Program-made: the position numbers and the translations under genes
Part shown: positions 53,465 through 63,980 of the stretch, in pieces
Layout: every line of letters starts with the position of its first letter
How positions within the stretch are numbered: position 1 is the stretch's first letter
Assembly (NCBI RefSeq): GCF_025997855.1
Contig: NZ_AP026560.1
Coordinates: forward strand, 2,238,501-2,302,500
Source: Deinococcus aetherius
Lineage (GTDB): Bacteria > Deinococcota > Deinococci > Deinococcales > Deinococcaceae
Reading direction: 5' to 3'
DNA: 64,000 nucleotides
Notes under the pieces: model-generated
Seen by the model: the letters and a program-made list of their open reading frames with translations, nothing else
What the model was told of the DNA's origin: nothing
The model's database searches: none

Positions 53465-54076
53465 TCAGCGCACGACCCGGTGATGGACCCGGCAGCGGGC
53501 CTCGTACGTCTCCTGCGCGCCGACGAGCACCACGGGGTCGTCGTAGCGGGCGGGCTGGCCGCCGATCAGCCGCTGCGAGCGGGTGGCGGGCGCCCCGCAG
53601 ACCGTGCAGATCGCCGTGAGCTTCTCGACGCTCTCCGCCCGCGCGAGCAGGTCGGGGATACACCCGAAGGGCTCGGCGCGGAAGTCGAGGTCGAGCCCCG
53701 CCAGGATCACCCGCACCCCCTCCTCGGCGAGCCCCAGCACGAGCGGCCCGAGGTCTCGCCCGAAAAACTGCGCCTCGTCGATGCCCACGACCTCGGGCAG
53801 GGGCTGCTCGGGCGCGGGGAGCAGCGCCCCCTCCCCCGTCAGGTGCGCGCGGATGGCGGCGGCGTCCCGCACGGCCACCGCCGGGGTGGAGCGGCCCGCG
53901 TGGCTGGCGACGTGGGTGACGTGGTAACGGCTGTCGATGGCGGGCTTGAACACGGCGACCCGCTGCCGGGCGATCACGGCGCGGGTCAGGCGGCGGATGA
54001 GTTCCTCGCTCTTGCCGCTGAACATCGGCCCGACGATCACCTCCAGGTGACCGCCGTGGTAGGGGGACTTGAGCAC
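53465..54076 (-). CDS. tdk: Thymidine kinase
   Basis: 203-residue type-II thymidine kinase for dTMP salvage. The P-loop is [12 protein letters not shown], the catalytic Asp-Glu is in [10 protein letters not shown], and the structural zinc site is [13 protein letters not shown] plus ARCRVHHR (C-x2-C...C-x2-H). GTG 54076 is preceded by a perfect TATAAT box (54084-54089) with a 7-nt gap, so the mRNA is probably leaderless. The box overlaps the end of a degenerate upstream gene. Confidence 0.94.
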   Translation of the reverse strand: MLKSPYHGGHLEVIVGPMFSGKSEELIRRLTRAVIARQRVAVFKPAIDSRYHVTHVASHAGRSTPAVAVRDAAAIRAHLTGEGALLPAPEQPLPEVVGIDEAQFFGRDLGPLVLGLAEEGVRVILAGLDLDFRAEPFGCIPDLLARAESVEKLTAICTVCGAPATRSQRLIGGQPARYDDPVVLVGAQETYEARCRVHHRVVR

Positions 54077-54083
54077 GGGCCGG

Positions 54084-54089
54084 ATTATA
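54084..54089 (-). promoter_or_regulatory. tdk: Consensus -10 box of the leaderless tdk promoter
   Basis: ATTATA on the plus strand (TATAAT on the minus), 7 nt upstream of the tdk GTG. The only full consensus -10 hexamer seen among the leaderless starts. Confidence 0.7.
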
Positions 54090-54471
54090 GAAGTCGGGGA
54101 GCCGCCGAACGGTTGCCCCCAACCTGACTTGCTCCGCGTTCGATGAGCTGAAAACGCCCGTCCACGAAATTCAACTCGAACATCGAGGCCAGTGCATTCG
54201 GCCGCCAGCCAAGTTCCAGGGCCTACCGAATCGCTCGCTTAACAAAAGCGGGGGTGATGTGGAGAGGCGTGTTGCCCTGGCTGCGGCTGCCCTGCACGAG
54301 CTGCAACCAGGGGTCATGCCATTCCGGCAGGGTGACCAACAGACGTTGACCTCCGCCCACTTCCGGCACCACCGTCAGGAATCTGGTGCCCTTGGTGGCA
54401 AAACGCCATCGATAGGGTCAGTCCGAGACAACAATGGCCCGAAAGTTACGACGCTTCTTCGCCAGGGCCAC
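54085..54471 (-). pseudogene. Degenerate gene with two in-frame stops between rpmE and tdk
   Basis: From GTG 54471 to TAA 54085-54087 one minus-strand frame reads as protein ([84 protein letters not shown]) interrupted only by TGA (54418-54420, codon 18) and TAG (54223-54225, codon 83). There are no frameshifts in 129 codons, indicating recent inactivation. The protein family is not recognised; it looks like a small cytoplasmic protein with a Trp/Arg-rich beta region. The fragment's last codons overlap the tdk -10 box. An rpmE terminator separates it from rpmE. Confidence 0.8.
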
Positions 54472-54500
54472 GAGGAAGAATACCGCGCCCCCTCGCCGCG

Positions 54501-54537
54501 AAAAACGAAAACCGCCCCACCAGCGCGGGCGGGGCGG
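54501..54537 (-). terminator. rpmE: Rho-independent terminator of rpmE
   Basis: On the minus strand CCGCCCC (54531-54537 complement) pairs with GGGGCGG over a 12-nt loop, followed by TTTTCGTTTTT. It lies 15 bp beyond the rpmE stop. Confidence 0.85.
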
Positions 54538-54552
54538 CTCGAACTTTCGGCC

Positions 54553-54774
54553 TTACTTCTTGCGGTTGGTGCGGTACGAGTCGCCGAAGCGCTTGTTGAA
54601 CTTGTCGACGCGGCCCTCGGTGTCCACGAAACGCTCCTCGCCGGTCCAGAAGGGGTGCACGCCGCTCCACACGTCTACATGAATCTCGGGGCGGGTCGAG
54701 AGGGTCTCCATGACGACCTTGCCCTGGTACATGATCTTGCACGGCACGGCCTTGGGGTGGGCATCTTTCTTCAT
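54553..54774 (-). CDS. rpmE: 50S ribosomal protein L31
   Basis: 73-residue ribosomal protein L31. The N-terminus MKKDAHPKAV and the segments PEIHVDVWSGVHPFWTG and VDKFNKRFGDSYR are typical. It lacks the CxxC zinc motifs of type C+ L31 proteins, so it is a C- type. ATG 54774 follows GGAGGA at a good distance. It is transcribed alone and ended by a hairpin terminator. Confidence 0.97.
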   Translation of the reverse strand: MKKDAHPKAVPCKIMYQGKVVMETLSTRPEIHVDVWSGVHPFWTGEERFVDTEGRVDKFNKRFGDSYRTNRKK

Positions 54775-54844
54775 CTTGATCCTCCTCCGTCACGTCGTTG
54801 TGCGTGACGGGCAACCCTGGAAGTATAGCAGGGCGCCGGAGACT

Positions 54845-56020
54845 TTACCAGACGTACCGGGCGTCCCAAGCCTCGCCCCGGCGCAGGACGGGCGTCGGCA
54901 GGCCCGTGACACGGGAGCCCCCCTTGACGGCGGCCCGCACGAGGAGGCGCGGGTCGAGGTCCGGGTAGAGGCGGCGGGCGAACGCGACCTCCTCGCGCAC
55001 GTCGAGGCTCTCGCCGCTGGCGACGGAGTCGGTGCCCAGGGCGACCTCCACCCCCGCCGCCGCGAAGGCGACCCAGGGAAAGGTGCCGCACTCCAGGTGC
55101 GCGTTCGAGCGCGGGCAGGAGACGACCGGACACCCGGCGCGGCTCACGCGGGCGATGTCGTCGGGGGTCACGTTCACCATATGGACGAGGGCGGGTCTCC
55201 CCGCGAGCGCCCCCAGCTCGTCGAGGTAGCGCACCGGGGTGAGGTCGGGGGCCGGGTCACGCCCGATCACCTCCGAGAAGGAGGCGGGGTAACGAAAGCG
55301 GCTCATGGACTCCCACAGCGGACCCGCCCCCGTGCAGAACAGTTCCGCCTCGGAGGGGTGCTCGGCCACGTGAATCTGCACGGGCAGGCCCTCCCCCGCC
55401 GCGTACTCGGTCAGAAGGCGCATCAGGCGGTGGCTGACCGTAAAGGGCGTGTGGGGCGAGAGGCCGACGCGCATCCCACCGGGCCATTCGAGGCGGCGCC
55501 AGCCCTCGACGCGCTCGCGGGTCTGCCGGAAGGTCTCGTCCGCCGTCTCGGGGAAGGGGTCCAGGACCTCGAAGTACGCCACGCCGCGCAGGTTTCCCCG
55601 GGAGAGGAGGGCGGGCATGGCGTCCGGCAGATGCGCCCATACGATGTCCCCGACTGCCCCGGCTCCCAGGCGCACGAGCATATCGGCACCCGCCTCGGTG
55701 CCTGCCAGCCCGCGCCGCTCGCGCTGGGCCATCACAACCTCGGGAATCCAGCGAAAGTAGGGCAGGGCGCGGAAGTCGTAGGCGCTCATGTCGAGATGGG
55801 TGTGGGCGTTCACGGGGGGCGGCGCGATGACGGCCCCCGCCCGCCGCTCCCGCGCGTGGGGGTAACTCGCGCGCAGGGTGTCGGGGTGCCCGGTGGCCGC
55901 GACGACGCCGTTCGAGCCCACCACCCCGCCCGGCGCGTGACCGCCGCCCACGCCCGTGAAGAGCACGTCGCAGGTGAGGAGTTCGGGCGTGTGGGGGTCG
56001 GACAGGCTGGAGGCAGTCAT
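54845..56020 (-). CDS. Amidohydrolase, probable aminodeoxyfutalosine deaminase
   Basis: 391-residue metal-dependent amidohydrolase/deaminase. Metal ligands: HxH in NAHTHLDMS, a His in IHVAEHPSE, and the Asp in LGTDSVASGES. LSPHTPFTVSHRL and HMVNVTPDD resemble 6-amino-6-deoxyfutalosine deaminases of the futalosine menaquinone route, an activity assigned to a D. radiodurans amidohydrolase; this assignment is likely but not proven by sequence. ATG 56020 is close to MTASS; an ATG at 56029 is an alternative. It is not next to other menaquinone genes here. Confidence 0.83.
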   Translation of the reverse strand: MTASSLSDPHTPELLTCDVLFTGVGGGHAPGGVVGSNGVVAATGHPDTLRASYPHARERRAGAVIAPPPVNAHTHLDMSAYDFRALPYFRWIPEVVMAQRERRGLAGTEAGADMLVRLGAGAVGDIVWAHLPDAMPALLSRGNLRGVAYFEVLDPFPETADETFRQTRERVEGWRRLEWPGGMRVGLSPHTPFTVSHRLMRLLTEYAAGEGLPVQIHVAEHPSEAELFCTGAGPLWESMSRFRYPASFSEVIGRDPAPDLTPVRYLDELGALAGRPALVHMVNVTPDDIARVSRAGCPVVSCPRSNAHLECGTFPWVAFAAAGVEVALGTDSVASGESLDVREEVAFARRLYPDLDPRLLVRAAVKGGSRVTGLPTPVLRRGEAWDARYVW

Positions 56021-56080
56021 GCGGCCCATTGTGAGGGCGGAGGGGAAGGGCGACGCGGCCCCCTTCCCTCCCGGTGGCCC

Positions 56081-56827
56081 TCAGCTCAACTGCCGAATCC
56101 GCCCCCGCAACTCCCGCGCCACCGCGTCCGGTCCCCCTGCGAGGAGGGAGGCGGGAACGTGCCACCGCCCCTTCTGCTCGAACTCGGAGGTGAACAGGCT
56201 GCTCAGGCCCGTGGTCAGGCCCGTGGCGCGGCGGTCCACCTCCAGGATGACGTCGAGGCCGCTGGGCGCGGGGAACACCATCATTTCCAGCTCGTTGAGG
56301 TGATATTGGCCGTACGGGGGCCGGAAGCTGAGTTCCTGCACGATCCGGCCGTGGTGGTGCTCGACCTCGCTCGCCGCCAGCCGGAAGCCCAGGCGCTCCG
56401 CCGCGTCGATCAGGACTGCCATCTCGCAGCTGGGGAGGATCTGGAGGTGGTCGGTGTCGCCGGGGTCCACCGCCCCCGCGATATCGGCGTCGGTCGCCAG
56501 CCACACCGCCGTGCCCGGCAGGCTGAGCGGGGTGCCGGGGGGCACGGTGAGCGAGAAGGGGAACTCGCGCGTCTCACCGGGCCGCAGGTCGAAGCCGGGC
56601 GTCACCGGCTGGCTGAACAGCAGGTGGGTGACGTAGCTGTCGTCGGACTTGTACCGGGTGGCGAGGCCGAGGTTGACCCGCTCGACCCGCTGCTCCACCG
56701 CCCCGCCGCGCACGAGGACCACACCCGTAAGCGCCTCGCCCACGCGAACCGCCGGGTTCTGGACCCGCGCGTCCACCGTCGCCCCGCCCACGCCGACCGC
56801 CGCCATCATCTTCTTCAGGAAGCCCAT
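56081..56827 (-). CDS. Spo0M-like (sporulation control) protein
   Basis: 248-residue protein of the SpoOM/arrestin-like family. The N-terminus GFLKKMMAAVGVGGATVD, RGGAVEQRVERVNLGLATRY, FPFSLTVPPGTPLS and the C-terminal FRPPYGQYHLNELEMMVFPAP are typical, the fold being two beta-sandwiches. In Bacillus it modulates sporulation; in non-sporulating bacteria it is linked with cell shape or stress, function unclear. ATG 56827 starts exactly at the family motif; the longer frame upstream adds only Arg-rich residues from noncoding DNA. The ROK-type glucokinase gene lies 46 bp upstream on the same strand. Confidence 0.88.
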   Translation of the reverse strand: MGFLKKMMAAVGVGGATVDARVQNPAVRVGEALTGVVLVRGGAVEQRVERVNLGLATRYKSDDSYVTHLLFSQPVTPGFDLRPGETREFPFSLTVPPGTPLSLPGTAVWLATDADIAGAVDPGDTDHLQILPSCEMAVLIDAAERLGFRLAASEVEHHHGRIVQELSFRPPYGQYHLNELEMMVFPAPSGLDVILEVDRRATGLTTGLSSLFTSEFEQKGRWHVPASLLAGGPDAVARELRGRIRQLS

Positions 56828-56873
56828 ACGGCCCCTACGGCCGAGGTGACGGCGGGGTTCCCGGGAAGGACCG

Positions 56874-57671
56874 TTACGCCGCTCCGCCCTCCACCGGAGA
56901 GGGCGCCTCCTCCGCCCGCCGCCCACCCGCCCGCTGCTCAGCCACCATCGCCGCCCCGACAATCCCCGCCTCGTTCTGGAGGGCGGCGGGGACGAACTCG
57001 CTGCGGGTGAGGTGGATGTGCTCGCGCCACTTGTCCGCCTTCTTGCTGATGCCGCCGCCGATGATGAAGAGGTCGGGGGAAAACAGCAGTTCGAGGTGCT
57101 GGAGGTAGGTGGAGGCGCGTTTGGCCCACGCCTTCCAGTTCAGGTCGTCGCGCTCGCGGGCACGGTCGGAGGCCCAGGTCTCGGCGTGCTTGTCCCCCTT
57201 GAGCCACAGGTGCCCGAGTTCGGTATTCGGCACGAGGACCCCGTCGTGGATCAGGGCGCTGCCGATCCCCGTCCCGAAGGTCAGCACCATCACCACGCCG
57301 GAGACGCCCGCCCCGGCCCCGAACCGCGCCTCGGCGAGCCCGGCGGCGTCCGCGTCGTTGATGAGGGTCACGTCCCGCCCGGTCGCCTCGGTAAAGAGGG
57401 CGTCGGCGTCCAGCCCGATCCACCCCTTGTCCACGTTAGCCGCGCTCAGCGTCCTGCCGTGCTGCACGATGCCGGGGAAGGTGACGCCCACCGGCCCCTG
57501 GTGCCCGAAGTGCCGCACGAGTTCGGCCACCACGTCCTTGACCCCATCGGGCCGCGCGCCCTCCGGGGTGGGGATGCGGTGGCGCTCCGTCAGCAGTTTC
57601 CCGCTCAAAGTGTCCACCGGAGCCCCCTTGATGCCGCTGCCGCCGATGTCGATGCCGAGGATCACGCTCAT
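56874..57671 (-). CDS. ppgK: Polyphosphate glucokinase (ROK family)
   Basis: 265-residue ROK-family kinase phosphorylating glucose with polyphosphate (and often ATP). The phosphate-binding start [17 protein letters not shown] is diagnostic of PpgK. Others: [40 protein letters not shown] and [17 protein letters not shown] 57671 is preceded by TACGCT with a 7-nt gap (leaderless). It probably feeds glucose released from alpha-glucan or sucrose metabolism into glycolysis. It may be co-transcribed with the Spo0M-like gene. Confidence 0.93.
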   Translation of the reverse strand: MSVILGIDIGGSGIKGAPVDTLSGKLLTERHRIPTPEGARPDGVKDVVAELVRHFGHQGPVGVTFPGIVQHGRTLSAANVDKGWIGLDADALFTEATGRDVTLINDADAAGLAEARFGAGAGVSGVVMVLTFGTGIGSALIHDGVLVPNTELGHLWLKGDKHAETWASDRARERDDLNWKAWAKRASTYLQHLELLFSPDLFIIGGGISKKADKWREHIHLTRSEFVPAALQNEAGIVGAAMVAEQRAGGRRAEEAPSPVEGGAA

Positions 57672-57727
57672 GGGGTACAGCGTAAGCGACGGAGGCGGCT
57701 CCTCGGTAGCGGGGAAAGCGGTCGGCC

Positions 57728-57785
57728 ATCAGCTCTCAGCTTTCAGCCTGTTTTGCTGACGGCTGACCGCTGAGAGCTGACAGCC
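57728..57785. repeat. Full copy of dispersed TCAGCTCTCAGC inverted-repeat element
   Basis: ATCAGCTCTCAGCTTTCAGC on the left and GCTGACGGCTGACCGCTGAG on the right form a long hairpin. The reverse complement of the copy at 6060-6130 matches it closely. It lies between the ppgK start and the terminator of rplT. Confidence 0.8.
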
Positions 57786-57816
57786 ACAAAAAACCGCCCC
57801 CACGGTGGGAGGCGGC
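57786..57816 (-). terminator. Rho-independent terminator of rpmI-rplT
   Basis: On the minus strand CCGCC-T-CCC pairs with GGG-G-GCGG across ACCGT, followed by TTTTTTGT. It lies 18 bp after the rplT stop. Confidence 0.85.
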
Positions 57817-57834
57817 CTCTTTGGAACTGCTCGC

Positions 57835-58194
<360 letters not shown>

Positions 58195-58198
58195 AGGC

Positions 58199-58402
<204 letters not shown>

Positions 58403-58541
58403 ACTTGCTCCTATAGCCCGGTCCCACTCCTCGGGGAGGGTTCCGTCTGGGGGCTGGGGCCGTCTCCCGGTGGAGACCGTTGGCCGCCCCGTCCCGCTTG
58501 GCCAAGGGGAAACTATACAGGGGGCAGAAGGGGAAGGGCAA
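58403..58541 (-). promoter_or_regulatory. Promoter and structured leader of rpmI-rplT
   Basis: Minus-strand TTGCCC (58536-58541) and TATAGT (58512-58517), 18-nt spacer. The ~105-nt leader contains an exact 6-bp hairpin GTCTCC/GGAGAC (58462-58477) and could be the target of L20 feedback control, as for rpmI leaders elsewhere; this is inference. Confidence 0.6.
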
Positions 58542-58548
58542 GAGGGAG

Positions 58549-59355
58549 TCAGGACGGCCGGAAGTACATCTGGGTGACGTTGGGGCGGCGGCCGTTCTTC
58601 TCGAAGATACGGCGCATGGCGTGGTTGTCTGCCCCGGTCCCTCCAGCGTGATGCGTGTGCTCTTCGGCGGCGAGGGCGAGCAGATGTGCGTGGAGGCGGG
58701 TGCCCAGCCCACGACCACGCGCCCGCGAGAGGACGCCGATCAGGTGGATGTTGGCCCAGTCCGGGCGACCGCTGGGGCCGACCTTACCAAACGCCGCCAG
58801 CCCCTCGCCGTCGTCCAGACCAAAGAGCCGCTCTTCCTCGCCCAGTTCGTAGTCGGTGTGGCCATCTGCGTCCAGAAGCGCCCGGACCTCGGGGCGGGAG
58901 AGCCAGTCGGGATTGCCTTCGACCGCCTGCGGATCACGGAGGTCAGGGCGGGTCCGCAAGTCCGTCTCGTAGATCACCTCTGTGCTGCTCTACCGCCAGC
59001 CTGCCGCTTCCACTGCCTCACGGTTCAGAGGAGCCTGGTCGTCCTGAAGCAGCAGCACCCGCTCCGGCTCCGCCCTCTCACGGAGGGCGCGGGCCAGAAC
59101 GGTCAGGGCATCGGGAGTCACACCGGGATGAAAGCGCGGAAAGACAGGAACGTGAGGAGCAGCAGAAAGCAGGGCAGTGCCCTCCACGCCCCTCTCGGAG
59201 CGGAGAATCAGGATGTTCTCCAGCCGGACCCTGCCCGCCTCGATGTTCCCCCGCAGCACGGGCAGACGTTTCGCCACGTCCGCCGGGTCGGGGTGCAGGG
59301 CGTAGAAATCGGCCAGGGTGATCAGCTCGGGGTGTTCAACGGTGTAAGTGTTCAG
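58549..59355 (-). pseudogene. Tandem-GNAT acetyltransferase gene interrupted by an amber codon
   Basis: One minus-strand frame of 269 codons spans 59355 to 58549 with a single internal TAG (58990-58992) between GWR and SSTEVIYETDL. The N-terminal half (LITLADFYALHPDPADVAKR, LLLQDDQAPLNREAVEAAGW) and the C-terminal half with the acetyl-CoA loop [16 protein letters not shown] and [14 protein letters not shown] together match the layout of two-domain GNAT proteins of about 270 residues. The start is also odd: the conserved N-terminus begins at CTG 59355, with AGAGGT 6 nt upstream, and there is no ATG. The second half could be translated alone from GTG 58977, but no ribosome site is seen there. 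Confidence 0.75.
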
Positions 59356-59418
59356 GGGATGACCTCTGGCGAGCGGGCCTGTTGCGAAGAGCCCTCGCCG
59401 GGCAGCGAAGGGGAAGCT

Positions 59419-59606
59419 CTACTCCGGCGGCTTCGTCCCCTGCCCGCTCCTGCGAATTGCCACCAACAACCGCGTGACGGCCTGCGCGACGTTCGCCGCC
59501 TCACGCCGGACTTCGGGGTTACGGCTGAGTTGAGTCAGTCGCTCGGCGGCGTTGTGGGCCGCCCTCAGCAGCGTCTCGACGGGGATGCGGGCGCGGCGGT
59601 GGCGGG

Positions 59607-59610
<4 letters not shown>
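59419..59610 (-). CDS. Small basic protein coupled to amylosucrase
   Basis: 63 residues, Arg/Ala-rich and largely helical ([40 protein letters not shown]). The start overlaps the amylosucrase stop by ATGA (59607-59610), so it is probably translated by coupling. No known domain. The helical, cationic nature suggests a small binding or regulatory protein, but nothing shows what it contacts. Conservation of this overlap in related genomes would settle whether it is a real gene. Confidence 0.6.
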
Positions 59611-61535
<1,925 letters not shown>

Positions 61536-61541
61536 ACGCCC

Positions 61542-61571
61542 AGCATAACCGGAAGTGGGAACGGGTCCAAA
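61542..61571 (-). promoter_or_regulatory. Amylosucrase promoter overlapped by a LacI-like operator
   Basis: Minus-strand TTGGAC (61565-61570) and TATGCT (61542-61547) are 17 nt apart. TGGGAACGGGTCCAAA (61556-61571, plus strand) matches 13 of 16 central bases of the operator at 51239-51256 and covers the -35 box, the same arrangement as at the regulator gene. Confidence 0.65.
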
Positions 61572-61698
61572 AAGGACGGACAGAAGGTCGAAGGCGGAAG
61601 GCCAACCCCTGGGCTTTTCTCTCAGCTGGATTCAGGTTGTCTACAACAGAAGTGCGCAACTCAGATTTGCTTGTGACTCGGCGTTTTCGCTCTTTTGA

Positions 61699-61757
61699 CC
61701 CTCTCCCCGGGTGGGAGAGGGCGTTGCGAAGCAACGGGTGAGGGGGCGTGTGACCAG
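61699..61757. repeat. Double-hairpin intergenic repeat
   Basis: CCCTCTCCC and GGGAGAGGG (61699-61721) form a 9-bp stem, followed by GTTGC-GAA-GCAAC (61723-61735). Similar CCCTCTCCC-type hairpins occur in the 48639-49151 gap, so this is a dispersed element. Confidence 0.7.
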
Positions 61758-61871
61758 CCCAGCCGCTCCCCAGGGCCAGGGAACGCCTTGCCCTCCGTCG
61801 AGAGAAAAGCCTGGCCACCCCGGGGGCCTCTGACCTTCGCCTTCCGCCTTCTGCGCCTTTCGTAGGAGGTC

Positions 61872-62339
61872 TTATCTCCGCAACTCCGCCCGCACCTCCA
61901 TCAGCGCGCGACCCAGCAGGTTCTCGCCCCAGGCGTGACGGTTAGCCTCCGCCTCCCCCTCCGAAAAGCCGATGCCCCAGATACGGTCGGTGGGCGAGGC
62001 CTCGACGAGCAGGGCGTCTCCGGTGGCAAGGAGAGCGTCTCGCAGCTCGACGTTCTGCCCGAACTTGAGCCGGAGCATGTCGAGCGCCACACCGTAACGT
62101 TCACGCGTCCACACCTCGTCGTCATATGGCGTGACGCGGCGGCCCAGCGCCTTGCAGTCTGCCGGGGTGCGGGCGGCGAGGATGGCGGCGAGCCTTCCCT
62201 CATCACCGAAGAGCCGGGCCTTGCGCGCCATCAGGTATTGCTCGGCCCAGCGGTAGGTCGCGCCGTCCTTGGTGAAAACACTTGGGTGGAAGTTCGAAAA
62301 GGGGTGGGCGGTGCGGTAGAAGTACAGGGCGTCCGGCAT
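61872..62339 (-). CDS. NADAR (YbiA-like) family protein
   Basis: 155-residue YbiA/NADAR-family protein. YbiA-type members hydrolyse the N-glycosidic bond of early riboflavin intermediates; NADAR proteins as a group are associated with ADP-ribose chemistry. Typical segments are FYRTAHPFSNFHPSVF, TYRWAEQYLMARKA and DRIWGIGFSEGEA. The single-domain size is normal (about 150). ATG 62339 has no strong ribosome site. No riboflavin or NAD genes are adjacent, so the role in this organism is open. Confidence 0.88.
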   Translation of the reverse strand: MPDALYFYRTAHPFSNFHPSVFTKDGATYRWAEQYLMARKARLFGDEGRLAAILAARTPADCKALGRRVTPYDDEVWTRERYGVALDMLRLKFGQNVELRDALLATGDALLVEASPTDRIWGIGFSEGEAEANRHAWGENLLGRALMEVRAELRR

Positions 62340-62446
62340 AGTAGCAGGCTTTCAGGCCGGGTCAGGAAGCGCATCCGCCAAGCGGGGTAGGCCAACGGGA
62401 AGAGGACGGCGAGGCCTCCCCCACCGCCCTCCCTGCCCGGCTGGCC

Positions 62447-62731
62447 TTACTGCACCTGATCGCGGCCGACGTTGAGGTACACCGCCACCTCGTCCATGCT
62501 CTCGACCTGCGAGAGGGGCACGTAATGGTGCTGGCCGTCGGGGCTGTCGGTGCGGGTGAGCTTGAGCTGGTCGCCCTCCACGTGATCCACCGTGCCGACG
62601 TGCTCGCCGTTCACGTCCTTGACCTGCATGTGCTCGCCCTGGCTTTCGAGGCGCTGACGCAAGTCCTGGCTTACCCGGTCGTCGATCTGGTTGGCGACGT
62701 TCTGGTCGTTCTGTCCGTCATTTTGAGTCAT
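62447..62731 (-). CDS. DUF2171 (PRC-barrel-like) protein
   Basis: 94-residue hydrophilic protein with a small beta-barrel of the DUF2171/PRC type: [27 protein letters not shown], then [19 protein letters not shown]. The first 30 residues are Gln/Asn/Asp-rich. DUF2171 proteins are widespread and of unknown function. ATG 62731 has TAGGCT 6 nt upstream on the coding strand (leaderless). It stands alone between the NADAR and nucleotidyltransferase genes. Confidence 0.85.
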   Translation of the reverse strand: MTQNDGQNDQNVANQIDDRVSQDLRQRLESQGEHMQVKDVNGEHVGTVDHVEGDQLKLTRTDSPDGQHHYVPLSQVESMDEVAVYLNVGRDQVQ

Positions 62732-62828
62732 GGGCGTAGCCTACGGGGCTCTTCCGTCGAATCAGATGACAGTCGGGTACAGAAGAGGGTCACGGAACGT
62801 TGGGGGAATCTCCATGCGGAGCGCAGGC

Positions 62829-63620
62829 TCACCCCAACTCGGCGGCCAGGTTCCGCACGGCGTCCACGTCCAACGCCGTGAGCGCCAGGTTGACCCGCGC
62901 CTCGAAATTATGGGGAGTTCCCGGCAACGTTCCCGCCAGCGCGACCGCCCCCTTCTCGTTGAGAATCCAGGCCCGTTCCCGCGCGCAGAGCGTCTGCACA
63001 AACGCCATGACGGCCTGATAGAGGCACCCCTGCGCGTAATGCACGTCGCCACGTTTCAGGCCCTTGGCCGCCCCGTCCAGCCAGAAGCCCGGTTGCCAGC
63101 CGTAGTGCCGCTCCAGCGACGCGGCGAGGGCCGCCGGGTAGCCGCCGAGTCGCACGCGGAGCCCCTCCAGCCTGCCCGACGGGTCGTGGAGGATGACGCC
63201 CGTCGCCAGTTCCGCCGCGTAGTGGTGGCCGTGGATGCCATGGGGGTGCCCGGGCTGGGCGTGCAGGCTCACTCGCCCGGCCAGCGCGTCCTCCACACTC
63301 TGCTCCACCCGGCCGAGTTCCCGGTAGATGAAGTCCACCCGTTGCCCCCCCACGGTCAGCCACGCGCCGCCGTCCACCCAGAGGCCCCAGCCGCCGGGCG
63401 GGGTGGCCTCGGCGGTCCCCGAGTCGTCGAGATCACGGCACAGGGCGTTCAGAGCGGTCAGGTCGAAGGGTTGGGGAGCGTCGTAGGCGAGGCCGAGGTC
63501 GAGGTCGGAGTCGGGGCTGGCGTTGCCACGGGCGCGCGAGCCGCCAAGGGAGACGGCGACCACGCCGGGAACCTGCGCCATGCGGGCGGCGATGGAATGG
63601 GCGAGGAGAGGAAGGGTCAC
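62829..63620 (-). CDS. Nucleotidyltransferase-fold protein
   Basis: 263-residue protein with an N-terminal polymerase-beta-like nucleotidyltransferase domain; the active-site motif is LGGSRARGNASPDSDLDLGL (GGSxARG plus D-x-D). The C-terminal half is helical (LERHYGWQPGFWLDGAAKG, QAVMAFVQTLCARERAW) and may bind the acceptor. It lacks the features of aminoglycoside adenylyltransferases, so the target is unknown; it could be a MNT-type toxin-neutralising enzyme or a small-molecule adenylyltransferase. Its stop is 97 bp beyond the DUF2171 start, and its start lies 15 bp after the VOC gene on the same strand. Confidence 0.85.
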   Translation of the reverse strand: MTLPLLAHSIAARMAQVPGVVAVSLGGSRARGNASPDSDLDLGLAYDAPQPFDLTALNALCRDLDDSGTAEATPPGGWGLWVDGGAWLTVGGQRVDFIYRELGRVEQSVEDALAGRVSLHAQPGHPHGIHGHHYAAELATGVILHDPSGRLEGLRVRLGGYPAALAASLERHYGWQPGFWLDGAAKGLKRGDVHYAQGCLYQAVMAFVQTLCARERAWILNEKGAVALAGTLPGTPHNFEARVNLALTALDVDAVRNLAAELG

Positions 63621-63635
63621 CCCACGATTCTCGTC

Positions 63636-63980
63636 TCAATCCTTCTGCACCACACAGAAGCGGTTGCCGTCGGGGTCGGCCAGCACCACGTAGTCGGCGC
63701 CTTGCTCGTAGCGCCAGTCCACGCGGGTCGCCCCTAACGCCAGAAGCCGCTCCACCTCCGCCGCCTGGTCGCTGGCGTAGAGGTCGAGGTGGTGGCGCCG
63801 CGCCTTGTCCGAGTCGATCAGGTCGAGGGCGAGCTGGACGCCCGGTCCTTCCCGGGGCACCAGGACGGCCCAGTCCTCGTCCGGTTCGTTGCGGAGCCGG
63901 TAGTCCAACGCCTGCGTCCAGAAGGCTATGGCCCTGGGCACGTCTCGCACACCCCAGACGATGGAGCCGATTTTGAGCAT
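63636..63980 (-). CDS. VOC (glyoxalase-like) family protein
   Basis: 114-residue single-domain VOC protein. The two beta-alpha-beta-beta-beta units are KIGSIVWGVRDVPRAIAFWTQAL and YEQGADYVVLADPDGNRFCVV, with a metal-ligand-like His in HHLDLYA. It could be a dioxygenase, glyoxalase or drug-binding protein; the substrate is unknown. ATG 63980 has TAAGCT 6 nt upstream (leaderless). It may be co-transcribed with the nucleotidyltransferase gene. The window ends 20 bp later. Confidence 0.88.
   Translation of the reverse strand: MLKIGSIVWGVRDVPRAIAFWTQALDYRLRNEPDEDWAVLVPREGPGVQLALDLIDSDKARRHHLDLYASDQAAEVERLLALGATRVDWRYEQGADYVVLADPDGNRFCVVQKD

Larger units (their letters stand above)
61536..61871. 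other. 336-bp intergenic region upstream of amylosucrase with a repeat
   Basis: Contains the amylosucrase promoter and a two-hairpin repeat at 61699-61757. The segment around 61600-61680 is lower in GC and holds no convincing ORF. The repeat type is common in intergenic DNA of related genomes, by recollection only. Confidence 0.5.
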
